A stretch of 64,000 bases of DNA from Neobacillus sp. YX16. GTDB lineage: Bacteria; Bacillota; Bacilli; Bacillales; Cytobacillaceae. Both the position numbers and the translations under genes were made by a program. Location: NCBI RefSeq assembly GCF_030123505.1, contig NZ_CP126115.1, positions 2,990,001-3,054,000 on the forward strand, read 5' to 3'. Shown here piece after piece: positions 49,125-57,403 of the stretch. Numbering within the stretch: position 1 is the first letter of the stretch; each line of letters begins with the position of its first letter. The notes under the pieces are model-generated. The model was not told the origin of the DNA. It saw only the letters and a list, made by a program, of their open reading frames with translations, and did no database searches.

Positions 49125-50366
49125 ATGAAGTTATTCGGAAGCAAAAACCCATTTCTACTAATATTTTTAATACTTGTTTTACTTCTTACAGGTTGTAGTA
49201 GTAATCAATCATCCACTAACTCTGAAGATACAAAATCTGAGGGGGATAATAAAAAAGCGTTAAAAATTGGTTTTATCGGTGCATTAAGTGGTGCCGTGGG
49301 CGGCGTCGGTCAAGACATGTTAAAAGGGGCAGAGCTAGCGGTTGAAATCATCAATGAAGAAGGTGGAATCAACGGCCAGGAGGTCGAGTTACTTAGCAAG
49401 GATACAAAAGGAAATCCAAAAGATGGGATTCAGGCAGTTCGTGATTTGACTCAGGAAGGCGTTAAGATTTTTACTGGTGTAGTAAGTAGTGGTGTAGCAC
49501 TTGCATTGCCTCCGGTATTAGAGCAGGAGGATGCGTTGATTATGATTGCTGCTGCTGGAGATGACGCGATCACAGGAGAGAACTTTAGTCCAAATGTGTT
49601 TCGGATAAGTGACAATGCATATATGAGAAACACATCTGCTGCTAATTTATTTTATGAGAAATACCCTGAGCTTACGAAGTGGGCAAACTTTTCACCTGAT
49701 TATGCTTATGGCCATGCATCGTGGGATGCGTTCAACAATCAAATGAAGAAAATTAATCCGAAATATGAAGTAGTCAAAGAATCATGGCCAAAGTTTGGAG
49801 CCACTGACTTTAAGAATGACATTGCTAGTGTCCTAGCTGCTAAGCCACAGGCCGTGTTTAGTGCTCTTTATTCAGGGGATGCGATCACGATGTCGAAACA
49901 GGCCGCTCCCTATGATTTCTTTAATCAATTAGATCTCTTTGTTCTTAATTCTAACGAAGGTGATATCTCCTCTGCACTAGGGAAGGAAATGCACCCAGAA
50001 TGGTCAGGCGTTCACTACCATCCGGAAGCCTATGATAATGAATTGAATAAAAAGTTTGTCGAGAAATTTAAGGAAAAGTACAAGGTCGAACCAAATGGTT
50101 ATAACTCGGAAACCTATGTCTCTCTCTTTGCCTATAAGGAAGCGATCGAAAAAGCAAAATCTCTTGAAACAAAAACGTTAATCAAAACACTCGAAGGCAT
50201 GAAGTTTGATTCCGTTACGGGAACGAGAGAATTTAGAAAAGAAGACCATCAGGCAATCAAAGATATCGTTTGGTTGAAAATTGAACCAGATAATAGTGAT
50301 AAAGGCTGGAAAATTGCCGATATAGAAATTGTTCCAGGTTCGGAAGTAATGGCACCTTTAAAATAA
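49125..50366 (+). CDS. Liv-type ABC transporter substrate-binding lipoprotein
   Basis: 413 residues from ATG 49125 behind AGGGGGTAG. Lipobox in FLILVLLLTGCSSNQSS (Cys near residue 23), then LKIGFIGALSGAVGGVGQDMLKGAELAVEIINEEGGINGQEVELLSKD, the type I periplasmic-binding fold of LivJ/aromatic-acid binders. Two-domain length is normal. Exposed on the outer face of the membrane, it should capture the substrate acid of the operon. A perfect 13-bp stem-loop right after the stop probably raises its level over the permease genes. Confidence 0.9.
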   Translation: MKLFGSKNPFLLIFLILVLLLTGCSSNQSSTNSEDTKSEGDNKKALKIGFIGALSGAVGGVGQDMLKGAELAVEIINEEGGINGQEVELLSKDTKGNPKDGIQAVRDLTQEGVKIFTGVVSSGVALALPPVLEQEDALIMIAAAGDDAITGENFSPNVFRISDNAYMRNTSAANLFYEKYPELTKWANFSPDYAYGHASWDAFNNQMKKINPKYEVVKESWPKFGATDFKNDIASVLAAKPQAVFSALYSGDAITMSKQAAPYDFFNQLDLFVLNSNEGDISSALGKEMHPEWSGVHYHPEAYDNELNKKFVEKFKEKYKVEPNGYNSETYVSLFAYKEAIEKAKSLETKTLIKTLEGMKFDSVTGTREFRKEDHQAIKDIVWLKIEPDNSDKGWKIADIEIVPGSEVMAPLK

Positions 50367-50374
50367 TGATGAAA

Positions 50375-50407
50375 AGAAACGAGAGAGACTCTCTCTCGTT
50401 TCTTTTC
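50375..50407 (+). terminator. Perfect stem-loop attenuator between binding protein and permease genes
   Basis: AGAAACGAGAGAG (50375-50387), loop ACT, CTCTCTCGTTTCT (50391-50403), then TTTCC. The ribosome site of the permease (AAAGGAGCGGG) follows. Partial termination or 3'-end protection is expected. Confidence 0.8.
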
Positions 50408-50428
50408 CTAAAAAGGAGCGGGAAATAA

Positions 50429-51298
50429 ATGGATGTGGTACTGCTACCACTTGTTAACGGGTTAACACAAGCTGCTGTATTATTTATGATTGCCGCAGGA
50501 TTAACGCTCATTTATGGTGTTTTGCATGTAATCAATTTCGCGCATGGCTCTTTTGTGATGTTAGGAAGCTACCTAACGATGTTCTTTTTTGTTGGTAAGT
50601 TTGAAACGGTAACAGGATTATTTTTATTTATTTTCGTCTCAAGTATCATCATTGCTCTTATTGGATGGGCCATGGAAGTCTTTGTTTTGAGAAAGATGTA
50701 TAAAGCTGATGAATTTTATATGGTTTTAGCCACCTATGCGATTTTGTTAATGATTGAAGGTGGGGTTGAAAAGTATTGGGGTTCCTCACCTTTATCCCTG
50801 CCACTTCCTGCAAGTTTAAATACGACCATTTCCATCTTAGGGATATCCGTTCCGCTCTTTTCGATCTTAATTTGCGTGATTGGGTTAGCTGTTATGTTCC
50901 TTCTTTGGTATATGATGAATCACACGAACTTAGGAAAAATCATTCGAGCTGCGGCAGCGGATCAAACGATGACGAATTCCCTTGGAGTCAATGTTCCTGC
51001 ACTGTTCACCGTTGTCTTCATTATCGGGATCTTTTTAGCGGCATTTGCTGGAGGTCTGTTAGCTCCAACGGTTGCCTTGTTGCCTAACATGGGAGTGAAT
51101 ATCGTGATCCAAGCCTTTGTCGTCGTTGTCGTGGGGGGACTTGGAAATATTAATGGAGCCCTGATAGCAGCTGTCCTCATTGGCGTTTTAGATTCATTCT
51201 TAGGCTTCTATGTACCAGTATTAACAGGAATAACGTTCTATATTGTCATGGCGATCATTTTAATGATTAGACCACAAGGGTTATTGGGAAAGGCGTGA
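50429..51298 (+). CDS. livH: Branched-chain-type ABC permease, LivH-like
   Basis: 289 residues, about eight helices. LivH signature: AAGLTLIYGVLHVINFAHGSFVMLGSYL at the start, HTNLGKIIRAAAADQTMTNSLGVNV (coupling loop to the ATPase) and VVVVGGLGNINGALIAAVLIGVLDSFL. Complete. Works with LivM, LivG and LivF encoded next. Overall the importer resembles amide, urea and aromatic acid importers as much as leucine ones. Confidence 0.92.
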   Translation: MDVVLLPLVNGLTQAAVLFMIAAGLTLIYGVLHVINFAHGSFVMLGSYLTMFFFVGKFETVTGLFLFIFVSSIIIALIGWAMEVFVLRKMYKADEFYMVLATYAILLMIEGGVEKYWGSSPLSLPLPASLNTTISILGISVPLFSILICVIGLAVMFLLWYMMNHTNLGKIIRAAAADQTMTNSLGVNVPALFTVVFIIGIFLAAFAGGLLAPTVALLPNMGVNIVIQAFVVVVVGGLGNINGALIAAVLIGVLDSFLGFYVPVLTGITFYIVMAIILMIRPQGLLGKA

Positions 51299-51302
51299 TA
51301 AT

Positions 51303-52289
51303 ATGCGAAAAACAAAGCTTCTATTAATCTTTATTTTCTTACTATTTTTTGTAGCTCCTTTTGTAATGAACAACGCTTTCACTTTTCGGTTAAGTGGATT
51401 GTTAATCCTGATTCTATTTGCTGCAAGCTTCCAATTTATTGCTAGAACAGCGGGAATGTTTTCACTAGGACATGCTGCTTTCTATGGTATTGGCGCCTAT
51501 ACTTCTGCACTCTTAATCCAGAAAGGCTATTCTATATTTCTGGCAATCTTGTTAGCCGGTGTTACGGCATTTATCATTTCTCAAATTATTGGCTATTTAT
51601 GCTTAAAATCAACGGGGATCTATTTTGCCATGCTAACACTTTCATTGGCACAAGTAGTCTATCTAATCATTTATCGGACATCCGCCTTAGGAGGACAGGA
51701 TGGAATCCCTGGTATATTAGCAAAGCCTCTTAACATTTTTGGGTGGGAATTAGATATATCCAGACCAGAAAACTATTATTTTGTTATTTTATTTACGGTC
51801 ATCCTGTCAATTGCCATTCTATATTATTTAACCAATTCATCTCTTGGGCATTTCTTACGATCCATTCGAGAAAATTCGGTAAGAACCTCTTCCTTAGGGA
51901 TACATGTGAAACGCTATCAAATGGTTGCTTTTGGTATTTCGGGGTTCTTTGGAGGGGTAGCAGGTTCCTTATTATCTCCGCTTGAAGGGATTATTACACC
52001 CGAAACTCTTGCATGGACACAGTCAGCGTTACCACTCATTATTGTCCTAATTGGGGGTATTAATAGCTTTTGGGGTCCTGTAGTGGGTGCATTTACTTTC
52101 GAAATCTTCCATTTAATCACCCTTAACTCCGGTGCTGCAAATATGTATTTGGGTATCATTCTTTTAGTGACAGTGCTCGTTTTCCCTAGTGGTGTGATTG
52201 GAGTTAGTAAACAATTAACATCATTGATTAAAAAATCAATGAGAAGCAAAAATACAGGAAAAGCAGAAGAGTTGAAAGGAGTGGGGTAA
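51303..52289 (+). CDS. livM: Branched-chain-type ABC permease, LivM-like
   Basis: 328 residues, starting 4 bases after livH. Signatures: AGMFSLGHAAFYGIGAYTSALL, SLGHFLRSIRENSVRTSSLGIHVKRYQM (ATPase-coupling EAA-like loop) and LPLIIVLIGGINSFWGPVVGAFTFEI. Nine or ten helices. The C-terminal tail KKSMRSKNTGKAEELKG is basic and cytosolic. Its stop is adjacent to the start of the ATPase gene. Confidence 0.92.
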   Translation: MRKTKLLLIFIFLLFFVAPFVMNNAFTFRLSGLLILILFAASFQFIARTAGMFSLGHAAFYGIGAYTSALLIQKGYSIFLAILLAGVTAFIISQIIGYLCLKSTGIYFAMLTLSLAQVVYLIIYRTSALGGQDGIPGILAKPLNIFGWELDISRPENYYFVILFTVILSIAILYYLTNSSLGHFLRSIRENSVRTSSLGIHVKRYQMVAFGISGFFGGVAGSLLSPLEGIITPETLAWTQSALPLIIVLIGGINSFWGPVVGAFTFEIFHLITLNSGAANMYLGIILLVTVLVFPSGVIGVSKQLTSLIKKSMRSKNTGKAEELKGVG

Positions 52290-52290
52290 C

Positions 52291-53043
52291 ATGGGGGCTC
52301 TACACCTCGAAGGGGTATATAAGGATTATCCTGGAGTAAAAGTTCTTCAGGATGTTAACTTAACTATTGCAGATGGTGAAATTCATGCGATCATCGGTCC
52401 AAATGGAGCAGGGAAAAGTACGCTATTTGGAGTGATGAATGGCGATTTACATGCACAAAAAGGGACGATTACGTTCAATGGATTAAATATGAATGGAAAA
52501 GGCCTGGATTTTGCAGCAAGAAAAGGAATTAGTCGTTGCTTCCAGGTACCCAATGTATACAACAATCTTTCGATAAGAGAAAACATTCTGATCTCACTGA
52601 TGGCACATGATAAAATCCTTAAGAAGAAATTTACTCTAAAGGGATTCTTATCTCCATTAAAGAAGTATGAGGAGAAAATGAAAATAATGCTCGATGAGGT
52701 TGGTTTAAGTGGTACCGAGGATCGCTTACTTTCAGAAATATCCCATGGGGATAAAAAACGTCTGGAGTTAGCGATGGCGATCACATTGGAGCCAACGATG
52801 CTGCTTCTTGATGAGCCAACAGCCGGAATGTCTCCGGAAGAAACCTTGGATACCATTAAATTAATCAAGAAAATTCATAAATCGCGAGGCTTGACCGTCG
52901 TAATAACAGAGCATGATATGAACGTAGTTTTTTCTCTGGCTGATAGAATAACCGTTTTAAACAGAGGGGAAATCGTTACAACCGATGTTCCTGAAGAAAT
53001 AAAACGCAATCCTAAGGTAGTAGAAATTTATTTAGGGAAATAA
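52291..53043 (+). CDS. livG: ABC ATPase, LivG-like
   Basis: 250 residues. Walker A GPNGAGKSTLFGVMNG, LivG-type insert (CFQVPNVYNNLSIRENIL...), signature region ISHGDKKRLELAMAI (the usual LSYGxQR is altered to SHGDKKR), Walker B TMLLLDEPTAGMSPEE and switch His VITEHDMNVV. Complete and typical in length. Starts one base after livM, with ribosome site GGAGTGGGG. Confidence 0.92.
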   Translation: MGALHLEGVYKDYPGVKVLQDVNLTIADGEIHAIIGPNGAGKSTLFGVMNGDLHAQKGTITFNGLNMNGKGLDFAARKGISRCFQVPNVYNNLSIRENILISLMAHDKILKKKFTLKGFLSPLKKYEEKMKIMLDEVGLSGTEDRLLSEISHGDKKRLELAMAITLEPTMLLLDEPTAGMSPEETLDTIKLIKKIHKSRGLTVVITEHDMNVVFSLADRITVLNRGEIVTTDVPEEIKRNPKVVEIYLGK

Positions 53044-53053
53044 GGAGGAGCAA

Positions 53054-53761
53054 ATGCTAACAATCAATAATTTAAATTCCTATTATGGCTCCAGTCATGT
53101 ACTACATAATGTTTCCCTAACGATCAAACAAGGCCAAGGGGTTGCATTAATAGGAAGGAATGGTGCAGGAAAAAGCTCCACAATGAAAAGCGTAATGGGA
53201 TTAATGCCAAAAGCATTAGGAGAAATCAGTTATTGCGGTCAGCCGATAAACAAAGAGAAAACACATAAACGAGTTCGGATGGGGATTGGGTATGTACCCG
53301 AGGACCGGAGAATTTATAAGGATTTAACGGTCGAAGAGAATATTATGATCGCAGCGAATGCGATAAAAAAAATTAGAAGTCCTTTAGAGCTTGAAGAGGT
53401 TTGGAGTAATTTTCCACTATTAAAGGATCTAAGAACGAGAAATGGTTCTGAGCTTTCTGGTGGAGAACAGCAAATTTTATCCATAGCTAGAAGCGTAGTG
53501 GGTAGACCTAAACTCATTTTACTCGATGAACCTACAGAAGGAATTGCACCGATTATTGTTCAAGAATTAAAAGAAGTGATAAAGAACATGATTAACCAAA
53601 TGGAAGTAGCCGTATTACTTGCAGAGCAAAATCTAAAGTTTACAATCGATTTAACAGATTATGTGTATGTCATTGATAACGGGCAAATTGTTTATTCCGA
53701 TTCATCTGAGGATTTTAAAGACAGAGAAGACCTTCATTTTAAATTTCTTGGTGTTTCATAA
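53054..53761 (+). CDS. livF: ABC ATPase, LivF-like
   Basis: 235 residues, ATG behind AAGGAGGAGC. Walker A GRNGAGKSSTMKSVMG, LivF-type GIGYVPEDRRIYKDLTVEENI, signature LSGGEQQILSIARSV, Walker B KLILLDEPTEGIAP, and LLAEQNLKFTIDL where the switch His is replaced by Gln as in other LivF proteins. Last gene of the operon; the strong terminator at 53822 follows. Confidence 0.92.
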   Translation: MLTINNLNSYYGSSHVLHNVSLTIKQGQGVALIGRNGAGKSSTMKSVMGLMPKALGEISYCGQPINKEKTHKRVRMGIGYVPEDRRIYKDLTVEENIMIAANAIKKIRSPLELEEVWSNFPLLKDLRTRNGSELSGGEQQILSIARSVVGRPKLILLDEPTEGIAPIIVQELKEVIKNMINQMEVAVLLAEQNLKFTIDLTDYVYVIDNGQIVYSDSSEDFKDREDLHFKFLGVS

Positions 53762-53821
53762 TTAATTCTACTTTTGATGGCTACTTTTGATTGACCACCA
53801 GGTAATCATTATTACAGAGCT

Positions 53822-53858
53822 AGGAGGACCATGGTATGTACTTGGTCCTCCTCTTTTT
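53822..53858 (+). terminator. Terminator of the catabolic-transport operon
   Basis: AGGAGGACC (53822-53830) pairs with GGTCCTCCT (53844-53852), then CTTTTT. Confidence 0.9.
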
Positions 53859-53927
53859 ATGGAAGAAACTATAGGATGAATTTTCGTCAAAACTGATTTG
53901 CCCTTGTCCAAAGAAAGGTAGCGCTAT

Positions 53928-54165
53928 AGTGGTGGAAATTGCTCAGAAAGAAACATCCATACAATTATCATTGGAAGGAATGTTGGTTGGAAATTGGTGA
54001 TTGGTATGGAAAAGGCAATTAAGCAAACCTTCATCCAAATTCCATTTGAGACTTTCATTGAAATGATACGAGACAAAACCAAGCGAAAAGGTGTTCAAGT
54101 CATGATAGAGAAGAAAATTACACCTTCAAGTGTCATTTCTTGAATCATCACCACATTTTGACATT
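53928..54165 (+). pseudogene. Decayed IS200/IS605-type TnpB fragment
   Basis: From 53961 it reads TIIIGRNVGWKLVIGMEKAI, KQTFIQIPFETFIEMIRDKT, KRKGVQVMIE. This is the TnpB (OrfB) RuvC region TIVIGKN-GWKQ...IPF-K-I-MI-YKAE-GI-V-EE. One frame over it continues YTFKCHFLN (TnpB YTSKCSFLD, before the zinc finger). Frameshifts and stops make it non-functional, and neither TnpA nor an omega-RNA end is evident. Confidence 0.7.
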
Positions 54166-54321
54166 CGGAGAAAAACATAAATAATTTTTAGTGGGAATTC
54201 ATCCAGTGAGCGTTTGATAGAAGAACTTTTATTTCATTCAATCCAAGTAAACCTTATGAGGTTTAATATTACTCAAAAAAAATTACCCTCAAACAAACGG
54301 CCATGATGAAATTTTTGGGAG

Positions 54322-54498
54322 ACTCCATATCAGTCCTGCCTATTTAAGCAGCCTTTTCAAAAAAACACGGGTTTAACCTTGTTTGAATACATCATCAACA
54401 TGAGATGGAAAAGGCAAAGAAACTATTACGGTCAACCAATAACAAAATTTCTGATATATGCCAGCAGGTGGGAAAAACGCATTATTTTTATTTAGTGT
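54322..54498 (+). pseudogene. Decayed AraC-type helix-turn-helix fragment
   Basis: LHISPAYLSSLFKKT in one frame, then GFNLV and HEMEKAKKLLRSTNNKISDICQQVGKTHYFY in another. This is the double helix-turn-helix of AraC regulators of response-regulator type (SPSYLSRLFKKETG...EKAKELL...I-DIC--VGY). Stops and a frameshift between halves. The 53860-54487 interval contains only this and the TnpB remnant. Confidence 0.65.
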
Positions 54499-55327
54499 GT
54501 AGCCAGTCATAGTACATGACTTCGCCTGTTTGGAGCACATAGCGTATCGGCTTACTTTCACGAACTTCAAATAATTGATTGAGAAAGAGTTCTTTTAATT
54601 TGGTGGTTACAATTCCGTAAAAGAAGGCAATTGGTTTTACTATGGATTTAGTGGATTTCAGTTTACGGATTAGCTGCTTAAAGGACTGAATTGCGATACT
54701 AAGCATGTCATCTTTATTTTGATCATATTCAAATCGAAAAGCAGCGATTTGGACCATATGCCAGTATTCTTCAATCGTTTTAGCATCAGAAAAGAAGTAT
54801 TTTACGGATTGAACAAAAGCTTGAGGAACTTTATCACTAACAAAAGTGTGATCGAGTTCAATCGGCGCTTCGTTACGTTTATTACTCTTTTGTTTATTTG
54901 TTTTTAAAAGATTATTAGTTTCTTTAGGCTGGTCCAATTTTTTCGCCTTGGGTGGTTCAACTTGTGGGAAACGATTAAAGCTATAAAGGTTTGAAGACTG
55001 TGAACCATTTTTCCGTTCTGTTTCATAGACTGTGAGGATTCCTAAATCCTTCGCTTTGATGATCATCCGTTTAAAAGTAGAGCGGGAGATTCCATTACCT
55101 TGATACTCTTCATTAACCGCTTTTAACACAGTTCCAATCTTTGCATTACAAACTCCGGGAACTTTTGCAGAAAAACGAACCAGACGTTTTAATCCGACGA
55201 GCTCACCCTTCGAGAACTCATGCTTCTTCACAGCTAACCACATCTCTATATGTGTATTAAACTCCTTCACATTCTTAAACTGAGAATACCCCTCAAACCC
55301 TTCGATTCTGCCAGATTTCAAATTCAT
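54488..55327 (-). CDS. Replication-like helix-turn-helix protein of unknown function
   Basis: 279 residues. The N-terminal half resembles a winged helix of plasmid or phage replication type (FSKGELVGLKRLVRFSAKVPGVCNAKIGTVLKAVNEEYQGNGISRSTFKRMIIKAKDLGILTVYETERKNGSQSSNLYSFNRF), followed by a Lys/Asn/Pro linker (EPPKAKKLDQPKETNN) and a helical C-terminal domain. Similar proteins are scattered in Bacillus genomes and plasmids; I do not know a tested function. No origin-like iterons were noticed. The start at 55327 has only a weak ribosome site (AAGGCGGTGC). Confidence 0.6.
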   Translation of the reverse strand: MNLKSGRIEGFEGYSQFKNVKEFNTHIEMWLAVKKHEFSKGELVGLKRLVRFSAKVPGVCNAKIGTVLKAVNEEYQGNGISRSTFKRMIIKAKDLGILTVYETERKNGSQSSNLYSFNRFPQVEPPKAKKLDQPKETNNLLKTNKQKSNKRNEAPIELDHTFVSDKVPQAFVQSVKYFFSDAKTIEEYWHMVQIAAFRFEYDQNKDDMLSIAIQSFKQLIRKLKSTKSIVKPIAFFYGIVTTKLKELFLNQLFEVRESKPIRYVLQTGEVMYYDWLHTK

Positions 55328-55432
55328 AAAAATGCACCGCCTTTTCTACCCTCTATATATGGAAATAGGATGCAAAAGGACAGGGTGATTTGCAAGAAAA
55401 TGTTACAGTATTGTGAACTGTTAGGTGACCAT

Positions 55433-55479
55433 GGGGACGGTTCTGATTGCTTTTTTAATATAACCCTGAGAACCGACCC
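55433..55479. repeat. GGGGACGGTTCT palindromic repeat, copy 4
   Basis: GGGGACGGTTCT (55433-55444) and AGAACCGACCC (55469-55479), one mismatch in the right arm. Confidence 0.75.
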
Positions 55480-55595
55480 TAAAGTGTTTATTACGGTGAA
55501 CCGTATCAAAATTAAATGCGGTTTTCTTAGAGAATTTGAATTGGTAAAATTATGATAAAACTAAAGCCGATTTTCTCAATGACCAGAAAATCGGC

Positions 55596-55643
55596 ACTCA
55601 TGCTGGACCTGGTGGTGTTGTAATTTCAGGCTTGGAGGTATAG
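55596..55643 (+). pseudogene. Orphan 3' end of a degV gene
   Basis: Fifteen codons and stop: THAGPGGVVISGLEV, the exact C-terminus of DegV proteins (compare STHAGPGGVGISGLEV at 39450-39492). Nothing upstream is DegV-like. The rest of 55480-55950 is empty apart from a GCCGATTTTCTC/GAAAATCGGC hairpin at 55566-55595. Confidence 0.7.
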
Positions 55644-55959
55644 GAAGGAACAAAACCTGTAAGAAAGCCTAATAATATAAACAAAAGTGCCATACACCAT
55701 CCAATATTTTGGTAGGTGCCTTGCACTGTTTACTTGTTCTATGTCCGGTCAAATACTTTTACACCTTCAGCTAATAGAAAGTTGGCTTCTAAGCCTTGGG
55801 TAGACGAATCAGCGGAAAAAATAAAACTTCTATGGGAAGGGTTTTCATGTCCTTTCCACAACGACTGTTCCTAGTAGTCAGCAGGTCTTAAAAGATTTTG
55901 GATAAATATAGGAGGAAATAGACTAATTTTGTAGAATTATAACAATAGTAAAAAAGATG

Positions 55960-55973
55960 GGGAAACGTTTCCA
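55960..55973. promoter_or_regulatory. LacI-type operator at the repressor gene
   Basis: GGGAAACGTTTCCA, core GGAAACGTTTCC palindrome identical to those at 57140 and 57390. It lies directly before the ribosome site of the LacI gene, so autoregulation is likely. Confidence 0.75.
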
Positions 55974-55986
55974 TAAGGAGATGATA

Positions 55987-57003
55987 ATGATGGTAACAAT
56001 AAAAGATGTCGCTAGGGAAGCTAGAGTTTCAATTTCTACTGTATCGAGAGTACTAAATATGAGTGGGTATACAAGTGAAAAAACGAAAGAAAAAGTTCTT
56101 CATGCAGTTAAAAAACTAGGTTATACAGGGAGTCTAGTTGCTGCTGCAATGATCAAGAAACAAACATTAACCCTTGGTTTAATCATACCCGATATTAAAA
56201 ATATTTTTCATTCGGATCTGACTAGAGCAATAGAAGATGGAGCAAATAGTCATGGGTTTAACATTTTTTTGTGTAATACTGATAACAATTTACAAAAAGA
56301 AGTAGAGTATATACACTTATTGATTGCAAAGGGAGTCGATGGGATCATTTTTTCATCTCCCGAAGTTAAGGATAAAAATATAAAAGAAGTGAAGGAAAAA
56401 TTTCCAGATCTACCTATTGTTATTTTAGGAAGTAAATTCCACAACTTAACTGTTAATGAAATATTAGTTGATAATTTTGATGGTGGATATAGAGCGACGA
56501 GTCATCTTCTGGAAAAAGGTCATAAAGATATTGCATTTATTTCTGGGGGAATTGATTCTTATTCATCAATTGAAAGGCATAAAGGATACAAATTTGCATT
56601 GAATGAAAGTGGAATTCCTATAAATGACGATTTTGTTATTTTTGACAGGTTTTATATTGAAAGTGGGTACAAAAATGCATTGAAATTGTTACAAAAAAAC
56701 AAAAGACCTACAGCAATATTTGCTGGAAGCGACAGTATTGCTGTGGGGATCTATAAAGCTGCAAGGGAGCTTAATATTAAAATTCCCGAACAATTGTCAG
56801 TTGTTGGTTTTGATGATTCTCAATATGCAGAAATTTTGTCTCCTATGCTGACAACTATTCATACACCTATTAAAGAAATGGGACAAAGGGCAATAGAAAT
56901 CATTGTTAAATCACTTAAGGAAAAGAAAATATTTAAAGAAACGCTTATGCTTTATCCAACTCTTGTTGAAAGAGAATCAACCATGGCGGTTCGTAGTAAG
57001 TAA
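55987..57003 (+). CDS. LacI family transcriptional regulator
   Basis: 338 residues from ATG 55987 (or 55990) behind AAGGAGATG; the frame extends upstream across the operator but without a ribosome site. Helix-turn-helix VTIKDVAREARVSISTVSRVLNMSGYTSEKTKEKVLHAVKKLGY with the LacI hinge ahead of QTLTLGLIIPDIKNIFHSDLTRAIEDG. Periplasmic-binding-like sensor domain with IFAGSDSIAVGIYKAA and SVVGFDDSQYAEILSPMLTTI. It should bind the three GGAAACGTTTCC sites here and respond to a sugar or nucleoside-like inducer. Confidence 0.92.
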   Translation: MMVTIKDVAREARVSISTVSRVLNMSGYTSEKTKEKVLHAVKKLGYTGSLVAAAMIKKQTLTLGLIIPDIKNIFHSDLTRAIEDGANSHGFNIFLCNTDNNLQKEVEYIHLLIAKGVDGIIFSSPEVKDKNIKEVKEKFPDLPIVILGSKFHNLTVNEILVDNFDGGYRATSHLLEKGHKDIAFISGGIDSYSSIERHKGYKFALNESGIPINDDFVIFDRFYIESGYKNALKLLQKNKRPTAIFAGSDSIAVGIYKAARELNIKIPEQLSVVGFDDSQYAEILSPMLTTIHTPIKEMGQRAIEIIVKSLKEKKIFKETLMLYPTLVERESTMAVRSK

Positions 57004-57097
57004 TGAGTTAAAGAATTTAAACATAGATGATTCTGAATCAATTTCAGAGAATTGAATTTGAATTTCTATAATATTTAATTGAATTTTCAAAAAAGTC

Positions 57098-57153
57098 TTG
57101 TAAATGATTTGCTGCGTATGTATAATAAGTTTTAAGTAATGGAAACGTTTCCA
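57098..57153 (+). promoter_or_regulatory. Promoter 1 with LacI operator
   Basis: TTGTAA (57098-57103), 17-bp spacer, TATAAT (57121-57126), operator TGGAAACGTTTCCA (57140-57153) just past the expected start point. Confidence 0.75.
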
Positions 57154-57348
57154 CATAGTGTAAGAATTAAACCATGTAATTGAAAAATTTTTTAATGAAA
57201 GCGAATTACACTATGTAATAGTAAACTAAAAGAAGAATCACGGCATATGTGCAGTTTACCAGTAGTGAAAGTGGCAAATAATGTAAAAATGATTTGGAAT
57301 TTCTATAAATGTATTCTATAAATATATTTTGTGAACTTTCAAAAAGTC

Positions 57349-57403
57349 TTGAATATTATTTGCCAAGCTGGAATAATTTTTTATAAATGTGGAAACGTTT
57401 CCA
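57349..57403 (+). promoter_or_regulatory. Promoter 2 with LacI operator
   Basis: TTGAAT (57349-57354), 17-bp spacer, AATAAT (57372-57377), operator TGGAAACGTTTCCA (57390-57403). Same geometry as promoter 1. Confidence 0.7.

Noticed and set aside
54488..55327. Replication-like protein as evidence for an integrated plasmid or prophage
   Set aside because: No iterons, integrase, relaxase, capsid or lysis genes nearby; the single gene does not support a mobile replicon.
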